Part shown: in pieces, positions 56,538 to 64,000 of the stretch
Layout of the letters: every line of letters starts with the position of its first letter
Numbering within the stretch: position 1 is the first letter of the stretch
Assembly: GCF_017349315.1 (NCBI RefSeq)
Contig: NZ_JAFMPP010000006.1
Location: 124,001 to 188,000, forward strand
Reading direction: 5' to 3'
DNA from: Jiella flava
GTDB taxonomy: Bacteria > Pseudomonadota > Alphaproteobacteria > Rhizobiales > Rhizobiaceae
DNA: 64,000 nucleotides
Translations under genes and position numbers: made by a program
The notes under the pieces: model-generated
Databases searched by the model: none
What the model saw: only the letters and a program-made list of their open reading frames with translations
Told to the model about the DNA's origin: nothing

Positions 56538-57818
56538 ATGGCTCAGCCAGCACAGAAAAACGATACCCACGGCCTGCCCTATTGGGAACTGGTGACCTTG
56601 GTCGCTTGCCTGATGGCGATGAATGCTGCGGCCATCGATATTTTCATCCCGGCGCTTCAGGACATCGGATCCGCTCTCGGTGTAACGGATGCCAACCAAC
56701 GCCAGCTCGTCATCACTGCTTATCTTCTCGGTTTCGGGGGCGGTCAGATCGTCTACGGCCCCGTCTCCGATCGCTTCGGCCGGCGCCGCGTGCTGCTGTT
56801 CGGCATCGCCGTCTACGTCCTCGCGGTCGGCTGGGCGACGGTCTCGACCTCCTTCGCCATGCTTCTCGCGCTGCGCGCGATCCAGGGCATCGGTGCGGCG
56901 GCGACCCGCGTGATCGCGGTGTCGGTTGTCCGGGACTGCTTCGGCGGCCGGCGCATGGCCAGCGTGATGTCCTTGGTGATGATGGTGTTCATGGCGATCC
57001 CGGTGATCGCTCCGAATATCGGCCAGGGCATCATGCTGTTCGGAACCTGGCGCGAGATCTTCATCGTCGTCGCGCTCTTCGGCGCCGCCGTCGCCCTGTG
57101 GACGGCCATCCGCCTGCCGGAAACCCTAGCCCCGGAAAACCGCCGGGAGCTGACCGGCAAGCGGATCGCCGAAGCCTTCCGTATCGTCCTCACCAATCGC
57201 ATCGCCTTCGGCTATACGATCGCCACCGCAATGATCTTCGGCGTGCTCTTCGGCTTCATCAATCAGGCCGAGCAGCTCTATACCCAAGTGTACCAGCTCG
57301 GCCCCTACTTCACCCTCGCCTTTTCGGCGACGGCGATCTGCATGGCGCTGGCCTCCTTCATGAATTCGCGGCTGGTCGAAACCTTCGGGATGCGCCGCCT
57401 GTCGCATGGCGCGCTGATCGCCTTCACCGCCATCGCGGTGCTGCATCTTGCGGTCGCCTGGGCCTGCGGCGGTCAAGCGCCGATCTGGTTCTTCATTCCG
57501 ATCATGACGCTGAATTTCTGCATCTTCGGCTTCATCGGCACGAACTTCAACGCCCTCGCCATGGACCCGCTCGGCCATGTCGCGGGCACCGCCTCGGCGG
57601 TTCTCGGCTTCATGCAGACCTTCGGCGGTGGCATCTTCGGCGCGATCATCGGCTATTTCTACAACGGCACGGTAATCCCGCTGCTCGTCGGCTTCATCTT
57701 GCTGTCAACGATTTCGACCTTGTGCGTCTACCTCGCCGAAGGCCGGCTGTTCGATCCGAAATATGACGACGTGACGCTGTCGCCGCAGCAGCAGGCCGAA
57801 CAAAGCGCCGCAGAGTAA
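56538..57818 (+). CDS. Bcr/CflA-family MFS efflux transporter
   Basis: The 426-residue 12-helix protein has PALQDIGSALGVTDANQRQLVITAYLLGFGGGQIVYGPVSDRFGRRR, the Bcr/CflA/TCR start with the MFS loop motif, and the later ALRAIQGIGAAATRVIAVSVVRD block. It probably exports drugs or small metabolites with protons. AGAGGATCC precedes the ATG and directly follows repeat copy C. Confidence 0.92.
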   Translation: MAQPAQKNDTHGLPYWELVTLVACLMAMNAAAIDIFIPALQDIGSALGVTDANQRQLVITAYLLGFGGGQIVYGPVSDRFGRRRVLLFGIAVYVLAVGWATVSTSFAMLLALRAIQGIGAAATRVIAVSVVRDCFGGRRMASVMSLVMMVFMAIPVIAPNIGQGIMLFGTWREIFIVVALFGAAVALWTAIRLPETLAPENRRELTGKRIAEAFRIVLTNRIAFGYTIATAMIFGVLFGFINQAEQLYTQVYQLGPYFTLAFSATAICMALASFMNSRLVETFGMRRLSHGALIAFTAIAVLHLAVAWACGGQAPIWFFIPIMTLNFCIFGFIGTNFNALAMDPLGHVAGTASAVLGFMQTFGGGIFGAIIGYFYNGTVIPLLVGFILLSTISTLCVYLAEGRLFDPKYDDVTLSPQQQAEQSAAE

Positions 57819-57844
57819 GGATCGGCGGCGATCGAAGATCGAAT

Positions 57845-57880
57845 AAAGCGGCGGCGAGCCTCTCAGCTCGCCGCCGCTTT
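57845..57880. terminator. Bidirectional intrinsic terminator, MFS/inositol phosphatase
   Basis: A 15-bp perfect stem AAAGCGGCGGCGAGC with its complement encloses a 6-base loop, between convergent genes. Confidence 0.88.
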
Positions 57881-57906
57881 CGTTTGACTGAGCCGAAAGT
57901 GGCGTC

Positions 57907-58737
57907 TCAGGCGCGATCCGGGAACAACGCCTCTTTCGCCGCCTGCCAGCTGTCTTCGCTCGACGCTGCAATCAGGATGCCCTCGCGATCGCGAGGCGTG
58001 TAAGGCGTGCCGTCAGCCTTGCGCACGCAGCCGCCGGCTTCGGCGACAATCAGGGTGCCCGGCAGATGGTCCCAGGGCATCAGCTTGGCATAAACGGCGC
58101 AATCCGCGCCCCCCGAGGCGAGTAGGCGGTATTCGTGGCCGGCGCAGCGGTAATTGGCGGTGATCTTCACCCCGGCGAGACGCGGCAGCACGGCCGTCTT
58201 CAGCGCATCCGGGAAATAGGTGTAGCTGATGCAGCCAACCGCCTCGCTCATCGGGCGAAAGGCCGCCGTCTTCAGCGCGGTCTCGACGCCCGTCGCCGTC
58301 CGCCGCCGGGCCCCCGCACCCTTCTCGGCGAGCATGAAGTCGTCCCCGAGTGGATCGTAGATCAGGCCGGCCACCGTTTCACCACCACGAACGATCGCCA
58401 TCATCACCGCAAACAGCGGCACGCCGGCAGCAAAATTGGCCGTGCCATCGACCGGATCGACGATGATCGCAAGGTCCGCGTCGTTCAAACGATCAAGCAG
58501 CGCGGGATCGGCGGCAACCGACTCCTCGCCGACGAACAGCGCATCCGGCAAGATGCTCCGGCACTCGCGGGCGATGAAGCGCTCCGCCGCTTCGTCGGCT
58601 TCTGTCACCAGATCGGTCGCCGAGGTCTTTTCGCGGATGTCGGCTTCCGAGAGATTGCGAAAGCGCGGCATGATCTCCCCACGCGCCGCCTCGCGCAGAA
58701 GATCGGCCAGGCGGGCGATATCGATAGTCGAGGTCAA
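57907..58737 (-). CDS. Inositol monophosphatase-family protein
   Basis: The 276-residue enzyme has the metal-site motifs [13 protein letters not shown] (DPxDGT) and, later, the [15 protein letters not shown] block. It removes phosphate from inositol-, histidinol- or nucleotide-type substrates; the exact one is unknown. The start is TTG at 58737 with GAAGGAAC upstream. The ttcA stop overlaps it (TTGA), indicating translational coupling. Confidence 0.92.
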   Translation of the reverse strand: MTSTIDIARLADLLREAARGEIMPRFRNLSEADIREKTSATDLVTEADEAAERFIARECRSILPDALFVGEESVAADPALLDRLNDADLAIIVDPVDGTANFAAGVPLFAVMMAIVRGGETVAGLIYDPLGDDFMLAEKGAGARRRTATGVETALKTAAFRPMSEAVGCISYTYFPDALKTAVLPRLAGVKITANYRCAGHEYRLLASGGADCAVYAKLMPWDHLPGTLIVAEAGGCVRKADGTPYTPRDREGILIAASSEDSWQAAKEALFPDRA

Positions 58738-59636
58738 GTGTCAGTTCCTTCGGTGTTGAGTGACAGGCCGGTAAAGTCGAAGACACTCGGATCGACGAGA
58801 TGACCGGGCCGAACATTCGATAGCGCGCGCATCATGACGGTCTTGCGTCCGGGATAGCGGCTTTCGATGTCGTCGAGCATTGCTTTGGTGAGATTGCGCT
58901 GCAGGCCGTCCTGGCTGCCGCAGAGATCGCAGGGGATGATCGGAAATTGCATCGCCTGGGCGAACCGTTCCAGATCGCTTTCGGCGGAATGGATGAGCGG
59001 CCGCAGCACGAAGAGATCGCCCTCGTCATTGACGAGCTTGGCGGGCATCGCCGACAGCCGGCCGCCATGCAAGAGATTCATGAAGAAGGTTTCGAGGCAG
59101 TCGTCCCGGTGATGCCCGAGCACCAGCGCCTCGCACCCCTCCTCCCGCGCGATTCGATAGAGATGGCCGCGGCGCAGGCGTGAGCACAGCGAGCAATAGG
59201 TCGCGCCCTCAGGCAACTTGTCGGTGACGACCGAATAGGTGTCCTGATATTCGATCCGATGGGCCATGCCGTTCGCCGACAGCCATTCCGGCAGAATGTG
59301 CTTGGGAAAATTCGGCTGGCCCTGGTCGAGATTGCAGGCCAAGAGATCCACCGGCAGCAGCCCCCGCCACTTCAGATCATGCAGCAGCGCCAACAGGGCG
59401 TAGGAATCCTTGCCACCGGAAATCGCCACCAACCACCGCGCGCCCGGGCGGACCATGGCGAACCGTTCGATCGTTTCGCGCATCTCGCGCAGGAGACGCT
59501 TGCGGAGCTTCTTGAAGCCGACGCTCGACGGCGTGTCGCGAAACAGCGGATGGGCACCTTCGCCCGCCACCTCCGCGATGGGGTCATCGCCTCGGCCATC
59601 ATCGGTTACGGCTCTCGCCTCTGCCCTGTCGAGCAT
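58734..59636 (-). CDS. ttcA: tRNA 2-thiocytidine(32) synthetase TtcA
   Basis: The 300-residue PP-loop enzyme has [10 protein letters not shown] (ATP-binding) and two cysteine pairs, CSLC and CDLC, which hold the iron-sulfur cluster. DQGQPNF and [20 protein letters not shown] are diagnostic. It thiolates cytidine 32 of some tRNAs. GAGGTG precedes the ATG. It is the first gene of a unit with the inositol phosphatase gene. Confidence 0.96.
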   Translation of the reverse strand: MLDRAEARAVTDDGRGDDPIAEVAGEGAHPLFRDTPSSVGFKKLRKRLLREMRETIERFAMVRPGARWLVAISGGKDSYALLALLHDLKWRGLLPVDLLACNLDQGQPNFPKHILPEWLSANGMAHRIEYQDTYSVVTDKLPEGATYCSLCSRLRRGHLYRIAREEGCEALVLGHHRDDCLETFFMNLLHGGRLSAMPAKLVNDEGDLFVLRPLIHSAESDLERFAQAMQFPIIPCDLCGSQDGLQRNLTKAMLDDIESRYPGRKTVMMRALSNVRPGHLVDPSVFDFTGLSLNTEGTDT

Positions 59637-59706
59637 GGTTCACCTCGCAAGCTTACGAGGCTCGTTTATCGGCTCGAGTGCGAAAGCGAAAGGGTTTGGC
59701 GGCGCG

Positions 59707-59970
59707 GCTACCGCATCGGCGAGACAATCGGAATCGATTTTCGGCAAAGCACGATGCGTCGATTCAAAGGGTGAGAGCGACCTTTCTGCGTCCGATCGGA
59801 CGCAGGGCGCTCTAATCTAGATCCTTCGCCGAGCGACCCTGTCCCGTCCGTAAGGATGCCGCAGGCTGGCGTGCAAGCGGGTGGCGTTTATCGTGCCACC
59901 TGGCAGCCGCCGCCAGTGACAATGCACCCAGCGGAATGATCGACAAAACAAGGATCTGATAGATCGTCAT
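59707..59970 (-). CDS. Small membrane protein whose 3' end lies in a repeat copy
   Basis: The 87-residue frame begins MTIYQILVLSIIPLGALSL, a single clear membrane segment. It then runs through a basic tail of about 30 residues and into repeat copy D, so the last 35 or so residues (ERPASDRTQKG...RKSIPIVSPMR) are repeat-encoded. Its ATG overlaps the stop of the upstream 99-residue membrane-protein gene (ATGA), which supports it being translated. Function unknown. Confidence 0.6.
59712..59812 (-). repeat. Dispersed double-palindrome repeat, copy D
   Basis: Full copy in reverse orientation, with the palindrome TGCGTCCGATCGGACGCA complete. The second module is changed from CGATTTTCGGGCCG to CGATTGTCTCGCCG, so that stem is weakened. 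It lies 75 bases upstream of the ttcA start and inside the 87-residue small membrane-protein frame. Confidence 0.9.
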
Positions 59971-60266
59971 GGGTCGAGTGATTTCAGCGCGTTATACGCG
60001 AGCAAATGTATGCGCCAAGCGATGAAAAGACAAATCAGAGCAACCGAACTCGACGTCAAGACATCACTCGTTTGGAGACGCGGCTCAAACAGCGCGCGCG
60101 AGGTCGACGCAAGCGTTCCCACGGCGAAGGTCGCGACCGACAGACCGTTCAGCCAGTTGGCGCGCAGCTTCACCTGCTCCTTTGCCGCCTCGGTCAAGGG
60201 CGGGCGCGGACGGCTGGAACCACTCGTCGTCACATCTCGAGCCCCTCGACCGCCCACCAAACGCAC
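59967..60266 (-). CDS. Small membrane protein, unknown
   Basis: The 99-residue protein has a basic N-terminus and two hydrophobic segments (LSVATFAVGTLASTSRALF and SSVALICLFIAWRIHLLAYNALKSL). No family recognised. It overlaps the next small membrane-protein gene by ATGA, so the pair is likely a bicistronic unit. Upstream is the terminator of rpsD. Confidence 0.62.
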   Translation of the reverse strand: MRLVGGRGARDVTTSGSSRPRPPLTEAAKEQVKLRANWLNGLSVATFAVGTLASTSRALFEPRLQTSDVLTSSSVALICLFIAWRIHLLAYNALKSLDP

Positions 60267-60323
60267 CGGTTGAGACTACATCAAATTCGCGCAGTGACGA
60301 GGGCGAGACCAACCCGGGAAACG

Positions 60324-60350
60324 AAAAAGGCCGCCCGGAGGCGGCCCTTT
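60324..60350 (-). terminator. Intrinsic terminator of rpsD
   Basis: On the minus strand the stem GGGCCGCC/GGGCGGCC-type hairpin with a short loop is followed by five U. It starts 27 bases beyond the rpsD stop. Confidence 0.85.
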
Positions 60351-60376
60351 GAAACGCTGGCGCATGATCGAAACGA

Positions 60377-60994
60377 TCAGCGCGAATAGAACTCGACCAC
60401 CAGGTTCGGTTCCATCTGTACCGCGTAGGGCACGTCATGCAGGCCCGGAATGCGGGTGTAGGTCGCGACCATCTTGTTGTGATCGGCGTCGATATAGTCC
60501 GGCACGTCGCGTTCGGCGAGCTGGGTCGCCTCGATCACCGCGACGTTCTGCTTGGACTTCTCGCGGACCTCGATCACATCGCCCGGCTTGCAGACGTAGG
60601 ACTGAATGTTCGTCCGGCGACCGTTCACATTGACGTGGCCGTGATTGATGAACTGGCGTGCCGCAAACACCGTCGCCACAAACTTGGCGCGGTAGACGAC
60701 GGCGTCGAGACGGCTCTCGAGCAGACCGATCAGGTTCTCCGAGGTGTCGCCCTTGCGGCGCGCGGCCTCTTCGTAGATCTTACGGAACTGCTTCTCACGG
60801 ATGTCGCCATAATAGCCCTTCAGCTTCTGCTTGGCGCGCAGCTGCAGGCCGAAATCGCTCGTCTTGCCCTTGCGGCGCTGGCCATGCTGGCCGGGACCGT
60901 ATTGGCGGCGATTCACCGGGGACTTCGGACGCCCCCAGATGTTCTCGCCCATGCGGCGATCGATTTTATACTTGGCGGATGTGCGCTTGGTCAT
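60377..60994 (-). CDS. rpsD: 30S ribosomal protein S4
   Basis: The 205-residue S4 begins [27 protein letters not shown], and the S4 RNA-binding domain [31 protein letters not shown] is complete. It nucleates 30S assembly on 16S rRNA. AAAGGGAAA precedes the ATG at 60994; the longer frame to 61012 contains this site. It is not in a large ribosomal operon here. Confidence 0.98.
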   Translation of the reverse strand: MTKRTSAKYKIDRRMGENIWGRPKSPVNRRQYGPGQHGQRRKGKTSDFGLQLRAKQKLKGYYGDIREKQFRKIYEEAARRKGDTSENLIGLLESRLDAVVYRAKFVATVFAARQFINHGHVNVNGRRTNIQSYVCKPGDVIEVREKSKQNVAVIEATQLAERDVPDYIDADHNKMVATYTRIPGLHDVPYAVQMEPNLVVEFYSR

Positions 60995-61020
60995 CGCATT
61001 TCCCTTTGGCAAAATTCAAA

Positions 61021-61042
61021 GGCCCACGGTTGCCCGCGGGCC
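61021..61042 (-). promoter_or_regulatory. Hairpin in the rpsD leader
   Basis: On the minus strand GGCCCGCGG and CCGTGGGCC pair (9 bp, one G-U) around a GCAA tetraloop, about 27 bases before the rpsD start, followed by UUUGAAUUUU. It could be a weak terminator or a protein-binding leader structure. Confidence 0.5.
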
Positions 61043-61126
61043 GGTCCAGGAAACGCGCCCTCCTCTGTCCATTTCGGACTGACAGAACAGCGTGGGCACA
61101 AACCGACGCCGTTCACGGGACACGTT

Positions 61127-61158
61127 AAAAACCGGCCGAAGCGACGCTCCAGCCGGTT
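61127..61158 (-). terminator. Intrinsic terminator of the yqaE gene
   Basis: On the minus strand stem AACCGGC/GCCGGTT with a 15-base loop, followed by UUU, separates YqaE from rpsD. Confidence 0.65.
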
Positions 61159-61222
61159 GTCGGGGTGTTAATATGACAGTTTGACGCTGTCAACCGGCCC
61201 TGTGCCGGAAACGGCGTCGATC

Positions 61223-61381
61223 TTAGTATTTCGCAATCACCCAGACCGCGTGAATGATGCCGGGAATATAGCCGAGCAGGGTCAACAGGATGTTGATCCA
61301 GAAATGCTTACCGAGGCCGACCTGCATGAAGACGCCGAGCGGCGGCAGGATGATGGCGAGGATGATACGAACGAGATCCAT
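61223..61381 (-). CDS. YqaE/Pmp3-family stress membrane protein
   Basis: The 52-residue protein has two membrane helices: VRIILAIILPPLGVFMQVG and WINILLTLLGYIPGIIHAVWVI, an almost textbook Pmp3/YqaE pattern with the conserved PPLGVF and GYIPGIIHA. Pmp3 proteins stabilise membrane potential under salt or cold stress. The start ATG at 61381 has a distant GGAG. Too short for a simple long-ORF search. Confidence 0.92.
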   Translation of the reverse strand: MDLVRIILAIILPPLGVFMQVGLGKHFWINILLTLLGYIPGIIHAVWVIAKY

Positions 61382-61722
61382 GGGCGATGGGACTCCACTG
61401 ACAAAGCTTTAAACCTTAACGCTACGCGAGATTGTCTGTTCCGCAGTCGTTGATCGTCCTCAGCCGCGACAATGCCGCCCGTTTGACCCTTGATCCGCGC
61501 AGCGGCTTTACGCGGCACCTATCTCGGATCGACAAGCGGCCCGGCGGCGTTTGAAGGTTTGAAGACAAACGGCGCGGCGACACGCTGGACCTGAAGTCAA
61601 ATGGGCCAAGCCAGCCCACGGCACGGACCGCGCGCATGGTGATCCGCAATCGCAGCCGCGGCGGTTTCACCATGCAGGTCATCGAACAGGTCGACGGCAG
61701 AACCGTCATCATCTCGGATCTT
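61382..61722. other. Region between yqaE and murI
   Basis: No supported gene is found in this 341-base region. A plus-strand frame (61636-61740) encodes a 34-residue peptide VIRNRSRGGFTMQVIEQVDGRTVIISD with a gene-like pattern, but no ribosome site or homologue that I can name. Confidence 0.35.
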
Positions 61723-62544
61723 TCATTTCGCGGCGACTGAACCGGCAGCGAACGTCAGACCAAATCCCTGCAGCAGCCTGCGGGTGACGGGATCGGCGAT
61801 GCCGGACGTAAAGACGGCGACGTCGTCATGCCGCTCAATCGCCGCCTCTTCGGAAATCCTGGGCACGATCGCCAGGGCTCGGCGCGCGATCGCCTCGGAG
61901 GTGTCGAGCCAATCCACCGGCCACGGCGCCATCTTGCGCATGCGATTGACGACGAAGGGATAGTGCGTGCAGGCGAGCACCACAATATCCGTCCGCCGAC
62001 CGTCGGCCTCGACGAAACACGGCATGATCTCGGCCCTGACGGCCGCCTCATCGACAAAGCCGTGGCGCATGTAGCGCTCGGCGAGCGCGGCGAGTGTGAC
62101 GCTTCCGACCAGCCGCACCTCGCATTTCGTCGCCCATTGGTCGATGAGATCGCGGGTATATTGCCGCTTGACGGTGCCGGGTGTGGCCAGAACTGAAACC
62201 AGACCGGAGCGGGTGCGTTCGGCCGCCGGCTTAATGGCAGGAACCGTGCCGACGAAGGTCATCGCCGGATATGCCGTGCGCAGCGCGTCGAGGGCCAGTG
62301 TCGACGCGGTGTTGCACGCGATCACACAGGCGATCGGGTCATGCGCGGCGATCAGGGCGCCAAACAGCGAGACCAGCCGTTCGCGCAGCGGCGGCTCGTC
62401 CCAGTCTCCATAAGGAAAACCGGCATCGTCGGCGACATAGACGAACCGCCGGTCCGGCAGCAGCACCCGCGCCTCGCGCAAAACCGTCAGCCCACCGATT
62501 CCGCTGTCGAAGATCAAGAGCGGCTTTTCGCTTCGCTCATCCAT
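61723..62544 (-). CDS. murI: Glutamate racemase
   Basis: The 273-residue enzyme makes D-glutamate for peptidoglycan. [11 protein letters not shown] (general base region), the first catalytic cysteine in ACNTAST and the second in ACTHYPF are all present. The ATG at 62544 overlaps the upstream trmJ stop by one base; GTG at 62547 is a less likely start. murI and trmJ are therefore coupled. Confidence 0.96.
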   Translation of the reverse strand: MDERSEKPLLIFDSGIGGLTVLREARVLLPDRRFVYVADDAGFPYGDWDEPPLRERLVSLFGALIAAHDPIACVIACNTASTLALDALRTAYPAMTFVGTVPAIKPAAERTRSGLVSVLATPGTVKRQYTRDLIDQWATKCEVRLVGSVTLAALAERYMRHGFVDEAAVRAEIMPCFVEADGRRTDIVVLACTHYPFVVNRMRKMAPWPVDWLDTSEAIARRALAIVPRISEEAAIERHDDVAVFTSGIADPVTRRLLQGFGLTFAAGSVAAK

Positions 62545-63350
62545 CACTCTTCGCCGTCCCGAGCTGCGTTCGGCGAGCCGCCGGCCAGCCGCCCGGCTTC
62601 GTGATCAAAGGCTTTGATGACACCGCGCAATGTGCGCACTTCGGGCTCGGAAAAATTCGCCTTGGTCAGCATGGTGCGCAGATTTTGAGTCAGCACCTCA
62701 CGCTTCGGCTCGGGGAAGAAATAGCCGGCCCGTTCGAGCGAGGCTTCCAGATGGTCGAAGAGACGGAACAGATCCTCTTTTGCGGCCGACGGCGGCGCCT
62801 TGGCCGAAAAGCGCGGGCTGAGATCGCCGTCCTTGCCGGCCACCTGCCACGCATAGCTCATCAACAGCACCGCCTGGGCGATGTTGAGCGAGGCGAAATT
62901 CGGATCGACCGGAAAGGTCACGATCTCGTCGGCGAGCCCGACCTCGTGATTGTTGAGGCCCCAGCGTTCGCGCCCGAACAGGATCCCGGTGCCCTGTCCT
63001 TCCGCCACTCGGCGACGTAAATCGAGCGACGCCTCTTCCGGCCCCCGCACCGGCTTGAAACTGTCGCGCGGCCGCGCCGTTGTCGCCAGCACGAAATTGA
63101 GGTCGGCCGTTGCCGCTTCCACCGTGTCGAACAAGCGCACCGCATCAATCACGTGATCGGCCCGCGAGGCCGCCGCGCGCGCCTTTTCGCTTGGCCAGCC
63201 GTCGCGCGGCTTGACGAGACGCAGATCGGTCAGACTGAAATTCGCCATGGCCCGGGCCACCATGCCGATATTTTCGCCCAACTGCGGCTCGACCAGAACG
63301 ATGGCCGGCCCGGCGCCCGGCGCGCGTTCCTCGCCCAAGGCTTCGCTCAC
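62544..63350 (-). CDS. TrmJ-like tRNA/rRNA 2'-O-methyltransferase
   Basis: The 268-residue SPOUT methyltransferase has [37 protein letters not shown] and [16 protein letters not shown], the three motifs of the TrmJ/SpoU group. The C-terminal helical part is typical of TrmJ. It methylates ribose 32 in tRNA in the best-studied members. The start is GTG at 63350 with a GGAGG site 9 bases upstream, despite a longer open frame to 63782. It overlaps murI. Confidence 0.9.
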   Translation of the reverse strand: MSEALGEERAPGAGPAIVLVEPQLGENIGMVARAMANFSLTDLRLVKPRDGWPSEKARAAASRADHVIDAVRLFDTVEAATADLNFVLATTARPRDSFKPVRGPEEASLDLRRRVAEGQGTGILFGRERWGLNNHEVGLADEIVTFPVDPNFASLNIAQAVLLMSYAWQVAGKDGDLSPRFSAKAPPSAAKEDLFRLFDHLEASLERAGYFFPEPKREVLTQNLRTMLTKANFSEPEVRTLRGVIKAFDHEAGRLAGGSPNAARDGEE

Positions 63351-63848
63351 GACTCCACTCCTCCTTGCAACGGACAAGGCGGCAGAAGACAATCGCCAGG
63401 AGACAATCGTGGTGCCGCATCGATCGCCCCGCCATCGATCGTGGCAACGGGGCGCGTTTAGTCGGCTGGATAACGCTTCCGCGGCGATCCGCCAAGCCGG
63501 CTCGGCCACGGCCCGGTGGATCGCCCGATCAGATGGTCGGGCGATCCACGCCCGCATAGACGGGCCACGCCGCGCCCGGCCGGCCTGTGCGCAGGAAGGA
63601 ACAACCAATGGTCGCGCATGCGCCCGGCCAGTTCGCAGCACCGCGCATCCGACACGACGCTGAGATAGGCCGCGCTCAGGACGCTTTGGCCTTCGGCGCG
63701 ACAAGGCGGCGATGGCCGATCGGTGCCGTGGCGCCGGTCGCTTTGCGTCTGTCACGCTGGGTGTTATAGGGCCGACACACACTCACCCATCGGTTCGACG
63801 CACGGGCACCGTTCGCGCTTGGACCTCTGAATTTCAAGGAAGGCCCCC
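63351..63848. other. Intergenic region between trmJ and icd
   Basis: No gene is supported in this 498-base region. It contains a perfect 13-bp inverted repeat (63516-63549) described separately. It carries the divergent promoters. Confidence 0.4.
63516..63549. repeat. Perfect 13-bp inverted repeat with 8-base loop
   Basis: Arms GTGGATCGCCCGA and TCGGGCGATCCAC enclose TCAGATGG. There is no T run on either side, so a standard intrinsic terminator is unlikely. It could be an operator or a DNA cruciform. Confidence 0.75.
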
Positions 63849-64000
63849 ATGGCGAAGATCAAGGTCGCAAACCCGGTCGTGGAACTCGACGGCGACGAGA
63901 TGACCCGGATCATCTGGCAGTTCATCAAGGACAAGCTGATCCATCCCTATCTCGACATCGACCTTGAATATTACGACCTCGGTGTCGAGCATCGTGACGA
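63849..64000 (+). CDS. icd: NADP-dependent isocitrate dehydrogenase, N-terminal part
   Basis: The gene continues beyond the window. The first 50 residues ([19 protein letters not shown], then [21 protein letters not shown]) match the monomer-type/NADP-ICD of the eukaryote-like family that is common in alphaproteobacteria. It oxidises isocitrate to 2-oxoglutarate in the TCA cycle. AAGGAAGG lies 8 bases before the ATG. Confidence 0.95.
   Translation, partial: MAKIKVANPVVELDGDEMTRIIWQFIKDKLIHPYLDIDLEYYDLGVEHRD

Noticed and set aside
40926-59812. Copies A-D considered as a CRISPR array or IS ends
   Set aside because: They are kilobases apart with unrelated sequences between them, with no spacer regularity, no cas or transposase genes and no target-site duplications that I can see.
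61636-61740. 34-residue plus-strand peptide frame between yqaE and murI
   Set aside because: Gene-like pattern but no ribosome site, no recognisable family and too short to support as a gene.

Overview
The window is GC-rich, gene-dense chromosomal DNA of an alphaproteobacterium, most likely a member of Hyphomicrobiales (Rhizobiales). The placement is an inference from gene content and order: purC-purS-purQ, purL-bolA-grxD, rmuC/def-fmt-truA-dapE-dapD, and ttcA-inositol phosphatase-rpsD-murI-trmJ-icd are arrangements I associate with that order. I cannot name the genus. Almost everything is chromosomal housekeeping or common accessory metabolism. There is no prophage, transposase, CRISPR array, rRNA operon or plasmid module.

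Layout. 1-6.7 kb: metabolic genes (end of a P450, cupin, O-acetylhomoserine sulfhydrylase, Gfo/Idh oxidoreductase, sulfotransferase-like protein, CoA-binding protein, enoyl-CoA hydratase, thioesterase). 6.8-13 kb: purB converging on dnaK across a shared 36-bp palindromic terminator, then a class A penicillin-binding protein. 13.3-21.2 kb: single-gene units (SDR, MipA-type porin, M20 peptidase, aldo/keto reductase, MFS, MOSC, DedA). 21.4-26.5 kb: a minus-strand, partly overlapping cluster of MoxR ATPase, VWA protein, two XdhC-family pieces and a MoeA-like/MocA-like fusion. This looks like a maturation module for a molybdenum hydroxylase whose structural genes are not here. 26.5-32.4 kb: flavin reductase, solute-binding protein, P1 peptidase, DMT transporter, HAD nucleotidase, phosphatase. 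32.5-43.7 kb: serine protease, RmuC, then formylmethionine (def, fmt), tRNA modification (truA) and lysine/cell-wall genes (dapE, dapD) mixed with a lytic transglycosylase, a DUF2233 protein and a LOG-type hydrolase. 44-46.6 kb: a two-barrel outer membrane protein, a small lipoprotein and tRNA-Cys. 47-56.1 kb: purC-purS-purQ, two lipoproteins, an inverted histidine kinase pair, purL, bolA and grxD. 56.5-64 kb: Bcr/CflA transporter, inositol phosphatase, ttcA, small membrane proteins, rpsD, YqaE, murI, trmJ and the start of icd.

Working together: PurC, PurS, PurQ, PurL and PurB cover several IMP/AMP biosynthesis steps, and the small PurL plus PurS and PurQ make the three-subunit FGAM synthase. 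BolA and the CGFS glutaredoxin form an iron-sulfur/iron-regulation pair, here split by a broken acyltransferase gene. DapD and DapE belong to the succinylase route to diaminopimelate. The PBP1A-type enzyme, lytic transglycosylase and MurI act on peptidoglycan.

The most unusual structural signal is a dispersed, roughly 100-bp, double-palindrome repeat in five copies (four near complete, one partial). One copy supplies the 3' end of a small membrane-protein ORF. Other points worth attention are the cox/xdh maturation cluster without an enzyme, the double-barrel porin, the kinase pair placed inside the purine locus, an orphan dnaK with a heat-shock-like promoter, and the frameshifted acyltransferase remnant between bolA and grxD.
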